A DNA stretch of 64,000 nucleotides from Actinoallomurus soli (GTDB lineage: Bacteria; Actinomycetota; Actinomycetes; Streptosporangiales; Streptosporangiaceae), in contig NZ_JAMXMV010000022.1 in the NCBI RefSeq assembly GCF_024055715.1, positions 56,827 to 120,826 on the forward strand. The letters run 5' to 3'. The position numbers and the translations under genes were made by a program. The stretch's first letter is position 1. Each line of letters opens with the position of its first letter. Positions 8,384 to 16,786 of the stretch are shown one piece after another. A model generated the notes under the pieces. It was not told where the DNA came from and ran no database searches. It worked only from the letters and a program-made list of their open reading frames with translations.

Positions 8384-9528
8384 GTGACTCCTGTCGGTAG
8401 GGGGAGGCGGGCGGTCACGCGGAAGCCGCCCTCGGGCCGTGGCCCGGTGGTGAGTTCTCCGTGCAGCAGGGCGACGCGCTCGCGCATGCCGACCAGACCG
8501 TAGCCGGTGCCGGAGGTTCCTCCGTGGCCGTGGCCGTCGTCGACGACCTCGATGGAGATCTCGTCGTTCCGGTGGTCGATGGAGACGGCACAGTGGGAGG
8601 CGCCGGAATGGCGTACCACGTTGGTGACGGCCTCCTGGATGATCCGGTACGCCGACAGGTCGACCTCCGGAGGCAGCGGGCGCCGTTCGCCCCGCTGATG
8701 GACGTCGACGCGGACTCCGGCGGCCGTGGTGGCCTCGGCCAGCCGGTCGACGTCCGCCAGGCCGGGCATCGCGTCGAGCGGCGCGGGCTCGGCGCCCTTC
8801 TCCAACTCGGCCTGCCGGAGGGCGCCGAGCATCCGGCGCAGCCCGGACAGCGTCTCCCGGCTGGCGGTCTCGACCTCGCCCAGCGCCTCGCGTGCCCGGG
8901 AGGGTTGCGTGTCGATCACCCGTTTCGCCGCGCCGGCCTGCAGGGCCACGATGCCGATGGTGTGCGCGACCATGTCGTGCAGCTCGCGCGCGATGCGGAG
9001 CCGCTCGGCGGTGACGGCGTCGGCCACCGCGCGCGTACGCAGTGCCTCCCCGTGCTCGCGGCGCTCGCGGATCAGCCTGCCGACCATGTAGGCGGTGGCG
9101 AGCGCCAGCAGGGCCGTCTCGGCGTTGACGCCCACGTCCCCGCCGTCGGAGAAGGCCCCCACGGTCAGGAACTGCACGACGACGGACAGCAGGACGGCGG
9201 CGGTCGAGACCCGAGAGGCCCGGGTGGCGACGATGAACGCCAGGGCCAGATCCGCCGCGAGGAAGGGAAGGAACGGGGCTCGACCGCTCTGGCGGTGGGG
9301 CCCCGCCAGCAGGACCACGGCGACGCAGCCGAGCAGCATCATGAGCAGCGCGAGCAGCGGGACCCGCCGGAGCACGCCGATGAGCAGGCTCATCGACAGG
9401 ATCGCCGCGACGGCCAGGACAGGGCTGTAGTAGTGGAACGGCGCCGGGTGCGGCGAGCCCAGCTGTGACCAGGCCAGCGCGAGGGGGAACAGGACGGCTC
9501 CGCCCCAGGCCGCGATCGACCTCCTCAT
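8380..9528 (-). CDS. Sensor histidine kinase (HisKA_3 family), paralogue 1
   Basis: The 382-residue kinase has about five hydrophobic segments in residues 5-165 and no large extracytoplasmic domain. The HisKA_3 dimerisation domain contains the phosphoacceptor in RIARELHDMVAHTIG. The HATPase domain has an N-box (IIQEAVTNVVRHSG) and G-boxes (VVDDGHGHG, GTGYGLVGMRERV). Its cytoplasmic half closely matches that of the next gene while the membrane part differs. ATG 9528 overlaps the stop of kinase 2 as ATGA. The signal is unknown; kinases of this architecture often sense membrane-active compounds. Confidence 0.93.
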   Translation of the reverse strand: MRRSIAAWGGAVLFPLALAWSQLGSPHPAPFHYYSPVLAVAAILSMSLLIGVLRRVPLLALLMMLLGCVAVVLLAGPHRQSGRAPFLPFLAADLALAFIVATRASRVSTAAVLLSVVVQFLTVGAFSDGGDVGVNAETALLALATAYMVGRLIRERREHGEALRTRAVADAVTAERLRIARELHDMVAHTIGIVALQAGAAKRVIDTQPSRAREALGEVETASRETLSGLRRMLGALRQAELEKGAEPAPLDAMPGLADVDRLAEATTAAGVRVDVHQRGERRPLPPEVDLSAYRIIQEAVTNVVRHSGASHCAVSIDHRNDEISIEVVDDGHGHGGTSGTGYGLVGMRERVALLHGELTTGPRPEGGFRVTARLPLPTGVT

Positions 9529-10730
9529 CGGACCCCCGTCGGCAGGGGAAGGCGGGCCGTGACGCGGAAGCCGCCTTCAGGCCGTGGCCCGGCGGTGAGG
9601 TCTCCGTGGAGCAGGGCGGCGCGCTCGCGCATGCCGACCAGGCCGTAGCCGGTGCCGGCGGTGGCTCCGTGGCCGCGGCCGTCGTCGACGACCTCGATCG
9701 CCACCTCCTGGTCCCGGCGGTCGATGGACACGACGCACGATCGTGCGCCGGAGTGACGGACCACGTTGGTGACCGCCTCCTGGATGATCCGGAACGCCGA
9801 CAGGTCGACCTCCGGGGGCAGCGGGCGCCGTTCACCGCGCCATCGGACCTCGACGCGGAGTCCGGCGGAGGTGATCGTCTCGGCCAGCCGATCGACGTCG
9901 CCCAGACCGGGCATCTCATCGAGTACCGCCACGCGTGCTCCGTCCTTCAGCTCCGCCTGCCGGAGGGCGCCGAGCATCCGGCGCAGTCCGGACAGCGTCT
10001 CCCGGCTCGCCATCTCCACCTCCCGCAGGGCGTCACGCGCGCCGGTGGGCTGGGTGTCGATGACTCTTCGCGCCGCGCCGGCCTGCAGGGCGACGATGCC
10101 GATGGTGTGCGCGACCATGTCGTGCAGCTCACGCGCGATGCGGAGCCGCTCGGCGGTGACGGCCTCGGCGGCGGTCCGGGCTCGTGCGGCCTCGGCGTGC
10201 TCGCGCGCCTGGTGCGTCGAGTTGCCGATGAGCCAGGCGACCAGGGCGGTCATCGCCACGGCCAGTTCCGTCGACGTCCCGATGGTCCAATCGTTGGCCA
10301 GCCGGACTGCGAGGTACACGGCGAGCGTCGCGAAGACCAGACCGGCGGCGGTGAGCGAGGTCCGGAGCCGCCCGGTGGCCGCGACGAAGCACAGGGCGAC
10401 GTCGACGGACAGGAACTGCGCCAACGGAATCGCGCCGACGCTCAGCGGGACCGTCCCGAGGACGGATCCGGCGAGCACCAGGGCGAGTGCCGTGAGCGGC
10501 CACCGCCGCAGCAGGCCGCTGCCGATCAGCGTGAGCGCGGTGGCCAGCGCCAGCGTCGTCCGGCCGTCCCACCGGTGGAAGAGGACGCCGGTGTAGACCG
10601 AGGCCACGCTCTCACCGGGCAGCCTGATCCGGATCAGGAACGTGAACACCGTGCCGGCGCACCAGGCCAGGGCCGTCCACGCGCCCGGAGGTACGCGCCT
10701 GAGCAGCGGAGAAGGGGGCACGGCGGACAT
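9525..10730 (-). CDS. Sensor histidine kinase (HisKA_3 family), paralogue 2
   Basis: The roughly 400-residue kinase is closely related to kinase 1: the same RIARELHDMVAHTIGIVALQ phosphoacceptor block, IIQEAVTNVVRHSGA N-box and GTGYGLVGMRERA G-box. It has its own set of five or six membrane segments. It is the first gene of the minus-strand operon and is divergent from an ABC exporter. Start ATG 10730 (MSAVPPSPLL) is preferred because residues from here resemble a cytoplasmic N-terminus; ATG 10766 is in frame, and neither has a convincing ribosome site. Both kinases share one response regulator, so they may sense different inputs, form heterodimers, or be a recent duplication. Confidence 0.9.
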   Translation of the reverse strand: MSAVPPSPLLRRVPPGAWTALAWCAGTVFTFLIRIRLPGESVASVYTGVLFHRWDGRTTLALATALTLIGSGLLRRWPLTALALVLAGSVLGTVPLSVGAIPLAQFLSVDVALCFVAATGRLRTSLTAAGLVFATLAVYLAVRLANDWTIGTSTELAVAMTALVAWLIGNSTHQAREHAEAARARTAAEAVTAERLRIARELHDMVAHTIGIVALQAGAARRVIDTQPTGARDALREVEMASRETLSGLRRMLGALRQAELKDGARVAVLDEMPGLGDVDRLAETITSAGLRVEVRWRGERRPLPPEVDLSAFRIIQEAVTNVVRHSGARSCVVSIDRRDQEVAIEVVDDGRGHGATAGTGYGLVGMRERAALLHGDLTAGPRPEGGFRVTARLPLPTGVR

Positions 10731-10863
10731 GTTCGAGATCGTAATCGCCTGATCCGCGCAGGGCATCGGACCACGGATGTACGACCACGGTCGGCACCCG
10801 TACCCCGCGAATGCCGACGACGGCCCGATGCGCGGCGGGTCCCGCGCGCGACACCGTTGGCCC

Positions 10864-11775
10864 GTGATCGAAGTGAGCGGACTGACGAAGCACTATGGCT
10901 CGAAGACGGCTGTGAACGGCCTGACCTTCAGCGTGCGCCCCGGGCACGTCACCGGGTTCCTCGGCCCCAACGGCGCGGGCAAGAGCACGACCCTGCGGAT
11001 GATCCTCGGGCTGAACGAACCCACCGGTGGAACCGCCACCGTCGCGGGCCGTCCGTTCCGCGACCGGCCGCGCGGGCTCCGCCACGTCGGCGCGCTGCTC
11101 GACGCCCAGGACGTGCACGGCGGACGGACCGCGTACGCGCACCTGTCCGCCCTCGCCCGCGCCAACCGGATTCCGCGGCGCCGGGTGGATGAGGTCCTGC
11201 ACGAAGTGGGACTGACGGAGGCGGCGCGCCGTCGCATCGGCGGCTTCTCCCTGGGGATGAGGCAGCGGCTCGGCATCGCGACCGCCCTGCTCGGCGACCC
11301 GCCCGTCCTGCTGTTCGACGAGCCGATCAACGGCCTCGATCCCGAGGGCGTGCGATGGGTCCGCGGGCTGTTCCGCCGCCTGGCCGCCGAGGGCCGGACC
11401 GTGTTCGTCTCCAGTCATCTCATGAGCGAGATGGAGCACACGGCCGACCATCTCATCGTCATCGGCCGGGGCGAGCTGATCGCCGACGAGAGCCTGGCCG
11501 AGTTCGCCGCCCGCGGCACGCCGCAGAGCGTGACCGTGCGCACGCCTGACGCCTCCGCGCTGATGACCGTCCTGACCGCCGAGGGAGCGTCCGTGCGACC
11601 GGACGGCGACCAGGCGCTCACGGTCACCGGCCTGAGCGCCGCCCGCATCGGCGAGCTCGCCTTCCGGCACCGGGTGCTGCTCCACGAGCTCGCCCCCCGT
11701 ACCGCCTCGCTGGAGGAGGCGTTCATGGAACTCACCGCCGACAGCGTCGAATACCTCGCCGGAGACGCCCGATGA
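10864..11775 (+). CDS. ABC-2 exporter ATP-binding protein
   Basis: The 303-residue ABC ATPase has Walker A GPNGAGKST, signature region FSLGMRQRLGIATALL, Walker B LLFDEPINGLDPEG and the switch His in FVSSHLMSEMEH, followed by a C-terminal extension typical of multidrug/bacteriocin-type exporters. The start is GTG 10864 (MIEVSGLTKHYG), where family homology begins; earlier in-frame codons translate to low-quality sequence. There is no clear ribosome site, so the transcript may be leaderless. ATGA overlap with the permease at 11772 shows one unit. Divergence from the kinase operon suggests a sensed-drug efflux module. Confidence 0.93.
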   Translation: MIEVSGLTKHYGSKTAVNGLTFSVRPGHVTGFLGPNGAGKSTTLRMILGLNEPTGGTATVAGRPFRDRPRGLRHVGALLDAQDVHGGRTAYAHLSALARANRIPRRRVDEVLHEVGLTEAARRRIGGFSLGMRQRLGIATALLGDPPVLLFDEPINGLDPEGVRWVRGLFRRLAAEGRTVFVSSHLMSEMEHTADHLIVIGRGELIADESLAEFAARGTPQSVTVRTPDASALMTVLTAEGASVRPDGDQALTVTGLSAARIGELAFRHRVLLHELAPRTASLEEAFMELTADSVEYLAGDAR

Positions 11776-12623
11776 CCGCACCGGCCCGCACCGTCCGCCC
11801 CGGCGTCCCCGAGCCGCCCGCCCGGTTCCGCGACCTCCTCGCCGCCGAGTGGACCAAGCTCTGGTCGCTCCGCTCGACCTACTGGACGCTGCTCCTCAGC
11901 GGGCTGCTCGTCGTCGGGCTGAACGTCAACGCCGCCGTCGCCGACCACCACAACTGGCCGCACTACGACGCCGACATCCGCGCCATCTTCGTCCCGATCT
12001 GGGCGATGCGCGACGCGTTCACGCAGGTCGCCGGCCTGGTCCTCATGCTCGCCGCCGGCAGCGTCGGCGCCATCACCATCACCGGCGAGTACGGGACGGG
12101 GCTCGTCCGCACCACCTTCGCGGCCGTGCCGGCCCGTCGTTCGGTGGTGGCCGCCAAGCTGGTCGACGTCACGGTCGTCATGCTCGGCTACGGGGCGCTC
12201 GTCGCCGGAGCCTCCTTCTGGGTGACCCAGGCCATCCTGTCGGGCCGTCATGTCGGCATGTCGATCGGCTATCCGGGAGCGTTCCAGGCGGTCGCGGCGT
12301 CCGCGTTGCTCGCACCGGTCAGCGCGCTCGTCGGCATGGGCCTCGGCGCGATCATCCGGCACGGCGCGGCCACCATGGTGATCACCACGGCGGTGCTCCT
12401 GCTGCTGCCCCTCTGCTTCACCGACCACTACCGCTGGACGGCCGACGTCAAGCACGCCCTGCCCGCCAGCGCCTGGGGACGCCTGATCGACGTCGGCTAC
12501 GGGCGCTTCGGCTTCGCCGTACGCCATCCCACGACGACCACCGAGGCGTGGATCGCGCTCGCCTCATGGGCGATCGCCGCCGCGGCCGTCGCCGTCACGG
12601 TCGTCCACCACCGCGACGTCTAG
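11772..12623 (+). CDS. ABC-2 type permease
   Basis: The 283-residue membrane protein has about six transmembrane segments, in an arrangement typical of ABC-2 permeases (AEWTKLWSLRSTYWTLL at the N-terminus, ITGEYGTGLVRTTFAAVP in the first cytoplasmic loop). The ATG overlaps the stop of the ATPase gene (ATGA), so the two should form a 2+2 exporter. Residues around EYGTGLVRTT match the conserved loop of actinobacterial permeases of this class. Substrate unknown. A strong hairpin follows the stop codon. Confidence 0.9.
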   Translation: MTAPARTVRPGVPEPPARFRDLLAAEWTKLWSLRSTYWTLLLSGLLVVGLNVNAAVADHHNWPHYDADIRAIFVPIWAMRDAFTQVAGLVLMLAAGSVGAITITGEYGTGLVRTTFAAVPARRSVVAAKLVDVTVVMLGYGALVAGASFWVTQAILSGRHVGMSIGYPGAFQAVAASALLAPVSALVGMGLGAIIRHGAATMVITTAVLLLLPLCFTDHYRWTADVKHALPASAWGRLIDVGYGRFGFAVRHPTTTTEAWIALASWAIAAAAVAVTVVHHRDV

Positions 12624-12641
12624 TGGAGGTCTTCGACGCCG

Positions 12642-12672
12642 GAGCCGTGTTGGTCCGGGACCAACGCGGCTC
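12642..12672 (+). terminator. Hairpin after the ABC exporter
   Basis: A 14-bp stem (one G-T pair) closes a 3-base loop, 19 bases after the permease stop. There is no T-tract. It separates the exporter from the following oxidoreductase gene. Confidence 0.65.
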
Positions 12673-12790
12673 ACGTGCCGCGGTATTTTGCCGAGTCGGA
12701 TCGGACACCATGCCGCACAGGAACTCCGCTCACCCCGGCCGGTCACCGGATCGGTGAAAGAGCACTCGGCGCCAGCAGAAGGAGCCCTCG

Positions 12791-13783
12791 ATGCCCGAGA
12801 CGGACACCACTCCCGCGCGCGGGCGTGTCGGTGTCATGCTGCCCCGTGACGTGCCCGTCCGGGACGTGCTGCCTTACGCCCGGCGAGCCGAGGAGCTGGG
12901 ATTCGACCAGGTATGGGTGGTGGAGGACCTCGGCTGGCGCGGCGGAATCGCACAGGCCGGCGCCGTCCTCGCCGGGACCGCAGGCATCACCGTCGGCATC
13001 GGCATCATGCCCGCCGGCGCCCGCAACGTGTGCTTCGCAGCGATGGAACTGGCCACCCTCGCCCAGCTGTATCCCGGCCGCCTCATCGCCGGCATCGGCC
13101 ACGGCATGCCCGACTGGATGCGCCAGGCCGGAGCCTGGCCCGCCAGCCCCCTGACACTGCTCAAGGAGTACACCACCGCGCTCCGCCTGCTCATGCGCGG
13201 CGAGCCCGGCCCGGCAGGCGGCCGTTACGTACGCTGTGAAGGCGTCGTCATCACCGAGACCCCCGACATCGTCCCGCCGGTCGTCCTGGGCGTGCGCGGT
13301 CCTCGATCACAGGCCGCCGCAGGCGAGGTGGCCGACGGGCTCCTCCTGGCCGAACCCGCGGTCCCCGCCTACATCGCCTCCTCGCTGCGGCATCTGGGCA
13401 GTGCCTTCGACGCGAGCACCTTCGAAGTCGTCACCTACGACGCCACCGCCGTCGCCGACGATGAGGACACCGCTCTCGCCCGCGTCCGCGGCGGCCTGAC
13501 CACCATCGGTGAGCCGGCCTGGGCCGCCCACATCGACCCCCTGCCGTTCGCCACGCAGCTGCGCGAACATCGCGCCGCCTGCGCCGACGCCCGGCAGTTC
13601 GCCCAGACCATGCCCGACGGCTGGGTCCGCCAACTGAGCATCGCCGGTACCCCCGACCAGGCACGCGAAGCGATCAGAGCCCGCCATACGGCGGGCGCGA
13701 CCAGCGTCGTCCTCGCTCCCACCGGCCCCGACGCCCTGGCATCCCTCGACTCACTCGCCCGCGCCCTGCCCCCCGGCTCCTGA
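12791..13783 (+). CDS. LLM-class (luciferase-like) oxidoreductase, probably F420- or FMN-dependent
   Basis: The 330-residue TIM-barrel protein belongs to the luciferase-like monooxygenase superfamily (GVMLPRDVPVRDVLPYARRAEELGFDQVWVVED at its start, then TVGIGIMPAGARN and LYPGRLIAGIGHGMPDWM). In actinomycetes many of these are F420-dependent reductases; FMN use cannot be excluded. Start ATG 12791 has GGAG 6 bases upstream. The 3' end overlaps the convergent SDR gene by 33 bp. Substrate unknown. Confidence 0.88.
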   Translation: MPETDTTPARGRVGVMLPRDVPVRDVLPYARRAEELGFDQVWVVEDLGWRGGIAQAGAVLAGTAGITVGIGIMPAGARNVCFAAMELATLAQLYPGRLIAGIGHGMPDWMRQAGAWPASPLTLLKEYTTALRLLMRGEPGPAGGRYVRCEGVVITETPDIVPPVVLGVRGPRSQAAAGEVADGLLLAEPAVPAYIASSLRHLGSAFDASTFEVVTYDATAVADDEDTALARVRGGLTTIGEPAWAAHIDPLPFATQLREHRAACADARQFAQTMPDGWVRQLSIAGTPDQAREAIRARHTAGATSVVLAPTGPDALASLDSLARALPPGS

Positions 13784-14620
13784 AGCGAGCGTGCGCTCGG
13801 TGAGGGCGCGCACCGTTGCCATCAGGTCGGGGGTGAGTGCTCCGGTCAGCGCGTCGGACGGGGAGCACTCCGGGTCGATGACGAGCCCGGTCTCGCCGCT
13901 CAGCGAGGGGTCGGTCGCCGCGAACACGACGGAACGCGCCGCTTCGGCCGCCGGGCGTTGCACGCCCTCGCGGATCTGCTCCCAGTGCGGTCGCAGCGGA
14001 GGCGGCAGGATCTCGGGCGTCATCTCGGCGGCATTCGGGGTCGCCGCCGCCCCCGGGTCGGCGGAGAACACCGAGACACCGGTGCCCCGCAGCCGTCCGG
14101 CCAGCTCCCGGGTGTACGCGAGGTGCGCGAGCTTCGCTCGACCGGACACGGCCATGCCGTAGTACTCGCCAGGCTCGACCTCGTCGTAGACCGGGCTCCC
14201 CGCGAGCAGCGCCGTCTGGATGGACGACGAGGTCACATCGACGATCCGGCTCGGACGGCCCGCCCGCAGCGCGTCGAGCAGCGTCTCGGTCAGCACGGTC
14301 GGCGCAAGGTGGTTGAGCGCGAAGCTCGCTTCGATGCCATCGGCGGTCTGCCACCGCTTCGACCACATGCCACCGACATTGTTCACGAGCAGCTGCAACG
14401 GGCCCTCCGCGGCGAGCCGCTCACCGAGCGCCCGAACCTCGGCCAGCACGGACAGGTCGGCCTGGATGAAACGGGCGTCCCCGATCCGGCGCACGGCCTC
14501 CTCTCCGTGCTCCGGGTCCCGTCCCACGACCGTCACCGCATATCCGCGCCGCGAGAGCTCCAATGCCACTTCCACGCCGATCCCGCGCGTGCCCGCGGTG
14601 ACGACTGCCTTCCGTTCCAT
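13751..14620 (-). CDS. Short-chain dehydrogenase/reductase
   Basis: The 289-residue SDR has the cofactor loop TAGTRGIGVEVAL (TGxxxGIG type, residues about 8-20), NNVGGM (NNAG equivalent), a catalytic Ser region VTSSSIQTAL and a YYGMAVSGRAKLAH segment holding the Tyr/Lys pair in a slightly unusual spacing. It most resembles retinol-dehydrogenase-like SDRs. Start ATG 14620 has AGGAG 4 bases upstream. It is divergent from a LysR regulator across 132 bp with inverted repeats, a typical regulator/target layout. The 33-bp convergent 3' overlap with the LLM gene is a compact feature. Confidence 0.9.
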   Translation of the reverse strand: MERKAVVTAGTRGIGVEVALELSRRGYAVTVVGRDPEHGEEAVRRIGDARFIQADLSVLAEVRALGERLAAEGPLQLLVNNVGGMWSKRWQTADGIEASFALNHLAPTVLTETLLDALRAGRPSRIVDVTSSSIQTALLAGSPVYDEVEPGEYYGMAVSGRAKLAHLAYTRELAGRLRGTGVSVFSADPGAAATPNAAEMTPEILPPPLRPHWEQIREGVQRPAAEAARSVVFAATDPSLSGETGLVIDPECSPSDALTGALTPDLMATVRALTERTLASGAGGQGAGE

Positions 14621-14701
14621 AACGCTCCTATGTTCCGCTGGGCGGCCGATCAGCCCTTGTGCAGAACATCGGAGTAAAGACGAGTGGTCAAAGGCCTGCT
14701 C

Positions 14702-14737
14702 GGCATGGAGCCATGCATTAGCGGCATGCCATAGATA
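14702..14737. promoter_or_regulatory. Clustered dyads in the SDR-LysR divergent promoter
   Basis: GCATGG-AG-CCATGC (14703-14716) and GGCATGCC (14723-14730) are adjacent perfect dyads sharing a GCATG core. TAGATA (14732-14737) could be the -10 element of the LysR gene, placing the start of its transcript close to its ATG. Probably a LysR binding region; unproven. Confidence 0.4.
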
Positions 14738-14752
14738 TGGAATCCTGGCCCT

Positions 14753-15652
14753 ATGGGGGCAGATATCGATCTCAAACACTTCCGCTTCTTTCTCGCCGTG
14801 GCCGACGAAGGCACCTTCACCGGGGCGGCCCAGCGGCTGGGCATGACGCAGCCGGCGCTGTCGCGAGCGATCCAGGCGCTGGAGGACACGGTCGGAACGG
14901 CGTTGTTCATCCGGGGTCCGCAGGGAGCCGAGCTCACCGAGGCCGGCCGGATGCTGAGCCACGACGCCCGTGGCCTCGTCGAATTCGCCGACGCGGCGCT
15001 GACCCGAGTGACGAGATTCGGAAAGGAGGGCCCGCGGCTTCAGGTGACCGCCCGGGGGTGTGACGTGGACGTCGTTCACTCGCTCGTGGCCTCCTACAAC
15101 GAGCGCCATCCACACGCACCGTCCGCTCACGCGGCAATGGTCGACTGGCGGGTCCAGGCCGACCAAGTCCGTGCCGGGGATACTGAAGCGACCTTGCTGC
15201 GCGCCCCGTTCGACCGCCGAGGCTTGGACAGCGACCTGGTGCGGATCGATCCCCGGGTCGCTTTGCTGCCCGAGACCCATGCGCTGGCCGGGCGAGAGGT
15301 GATCCACCGCAGCGAACTGGCCGACGAGGCGTTTCCTGTCTGGCCGGATCTCACGCCCGCCGAAACCGCCTTCTGGACGGGCACGGATCTTGTGCACTAC
15401 GCATGGCGGCCCGGCCCCGTGGTGCACGACGGCATGCAGTTCGTCGGCAGCATCCGGCTGGGGCAGGCCATCGGCTTCATCGCCGGCGCACACCTACCCG
15501 AGCAGTTGCCCATCGGAATCCGTGCCGTGCCGGTCATCGGCCTCACGCACAGCGAATTGCACATCGCCTGGGCGACCACCGAGACCTCTCCCGATGTGGC
15601 GAGGTTCGTGCGGCACGCCACGGAGCAGACCATGGAGGCGATGGAAGCCTGA
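14753..15652 (+). CDS. LysR-family transcriptional regulator
   Basis: The 299-residue LTTR has an N-terminal winged HTH (FRFFLAVADEGTFTGAAQRLGMTQPALSRAIQALE and on, residues 8-60) and a type 2 periplasmic-binding-like effector domain (about 90-295). It most likely controls the divergent SDR gene at 13751-14620, the usual target position. Start ATG 14753 is taken from homology; a weak ribosome site and a nearby -10-like element suggest a short or absent leader. The effector is unknown. Confidence 0.92.
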   Translation: MGADIDLKHFRFFLAVADEGTFTGAAQRLGMTQPALSRAIQALEDTVGTALFIRGPQGAELTEAGRMLSHDARGLVEFADAALTRVTRFGKEGPRLQVTARGCDVDVVHSLVASYNERHPHAPSAHAAMVDWRVQADQVRAGDTEATLLRAPFDRRGLDSDLVRIDPRVALLPETHALAGREVIHRSELADEAFPVWPDLTPAETAFWTGTDLVHYAWRPGPVVHDGMQFVGSIRLGQAIGFIAGAHLPEQLPIGIRAVPVIGLTHSELHIAWATTETSPDVARFVRHATEQTMEAMEA

Positions 15653-15675
15653 GAGAGGCGACAGCGGCGGAAGCC

Positions 15676-15712
15676 GCCGTTCCCGGAACGCTCGGGCCGG
15701 ACCGGGAACGGC
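15676..15712. terminator. Hairpin between convergent LysR and SDR genes
   Basis: Perfect 11-bp arms (15676-15686 and 15702-15712) enclose a 15-base loop between two converging genes, so it can act in both directions. Confidence 0.55.
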
Positions 15713-15749
15713 AGCGTGTACATGGACCGGGCATGGTGGTCCGTGGGGC

Positions 15750-16613
15750 TCAGCCGGTGGTGGGGTGGTCGGTGGCGGGTGCGGTGGTGGCGGTGGCGTC
15801 GAGGTTGTCCCGGAGGGCCCGGACCTTGGCGGTGGTGTAGGCGTGGGAGTCGGAGCCGAGGAGCCGGCGCAGGGGTCCTTCGCCGGCGACGACGCGGTCG
15901 ATGATGGCCCGCGCCCCCTTGGCGGGGTCGCCGAGCTGGCCGCCCTGGAGCTTGAGGTGGTCGTCGACCATCGCGCGGATGGCGGGGTAGTGCTCGGTGG
16001 TGTCGGCGGGCAGGGCGAGGGAGTCGGTGGTGAGGAAGTCGGTACGGAAGTAGCCGGGCTCGACGATGGTGACGTCGATGCCGAAGTCGGCGACCTCGGC
16101 GGCCAGGGCCTCGCTGATGCCTTCCAGGGCGAATTTGCCCGCGCAGTACAGGGCCCAGCCGGGTACGGCGGTCAGGCCCAGGACGGAGGAGACGTTGACG
16201 ATGTGGCCGCTGCGCCGTTCGCGCAGGACGGGCAGGGCGGCCCGCAGGACGTTCCACACGCCGACGACCTGGAGGTCGAGCATGTCGCGGACGTCACGGT
16301 CGCTGGTCTCCTCGACCGCGGCCAGGAAGCCGTAGCCGGCGTTGTTGACGACCACGTCCAGGCCGCCGAAGTGTTCGGTGGTCTTGCGCACGGCGGCCGC
16401 CACCTGTGCCTCGTCGCGCAGGTCGACGGTGAGCGGAAGGAGACGGGAGGCGTCGACCTCGTCGCCGAGCGCCGCGAGCAGCCGGTCGGAGGAACGCGTC
16501 GTCGCCGTGACGCTGTCACCGCGCTCCAGCAGCCGCCTGACCAGGTGCAGCCCCAGGCCGCGGGAAGTACCGGTGACGAGCCAGATCGCGGGCCGGTCGG
16601 TCGGAAAAGCCAT
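15750..16613 (-). CDS. Short-chain dehydrogenase/reductase, XRE-linked copy 1
   Basis: The 287-residue classical SDR has TGTSRGLGLHL (cofactor loop), NNAGYGF, catalytic Ser in NVSSVLGL and YCAGKFALEG with Tyr/Lys. The start is ATG 16613 (MAFPTDRP), with AAGGA 5 bases upstream; longer in-frame reading is not supported. It is divergent from the XRE regulator at 16787. A second SDR of the same type (33944-34783) is also divergent from a related XRE regulator, so the pair seems a duplicated or commonly spread module. Physiological substrate unknown. Confidence 0.92.
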   Translation of the reverse strand: MAFPTDRPAIWLVTGTSRGLGLHLVRRLLERGDSVTATTRSSDRLLAALGDEVDASRLLPLTVDLRDEAQVAAAVRKTTEHFGGLDVVVNNAGYGFLAAVEETSDRDVRDMLDLQVVGVWNVLRAALPVLRERRSGHIVNVSSVLGLTAVPGWALYCAGKFALEGISEALAAEVADFGIDVTIVEPGYFRTDFLTTDSLALPADTTEHYPAIRAMVDDHLKLQGGQLGDPAKGARAIIDRVVAGEGPLRRLLGSDSHAYTTAKVRALRDNLDATATTAPATDHPTTG

Positions 16614-16786
16614 GATCGTCCTTACTTCGTATCGGGTGCCAGGGTCCGGTCCCGAGCGACTTCTCGGGGCCGGCACATCCAGCGTGATCGGCCGAGCCCC
16701 GCCGTGGACGCCCCTATCGCGCCCTGCGCGGACGCGGACGCGGCGACCTAGGACTCACAGGACCAGTCGGGGAGCACCTCATATCG

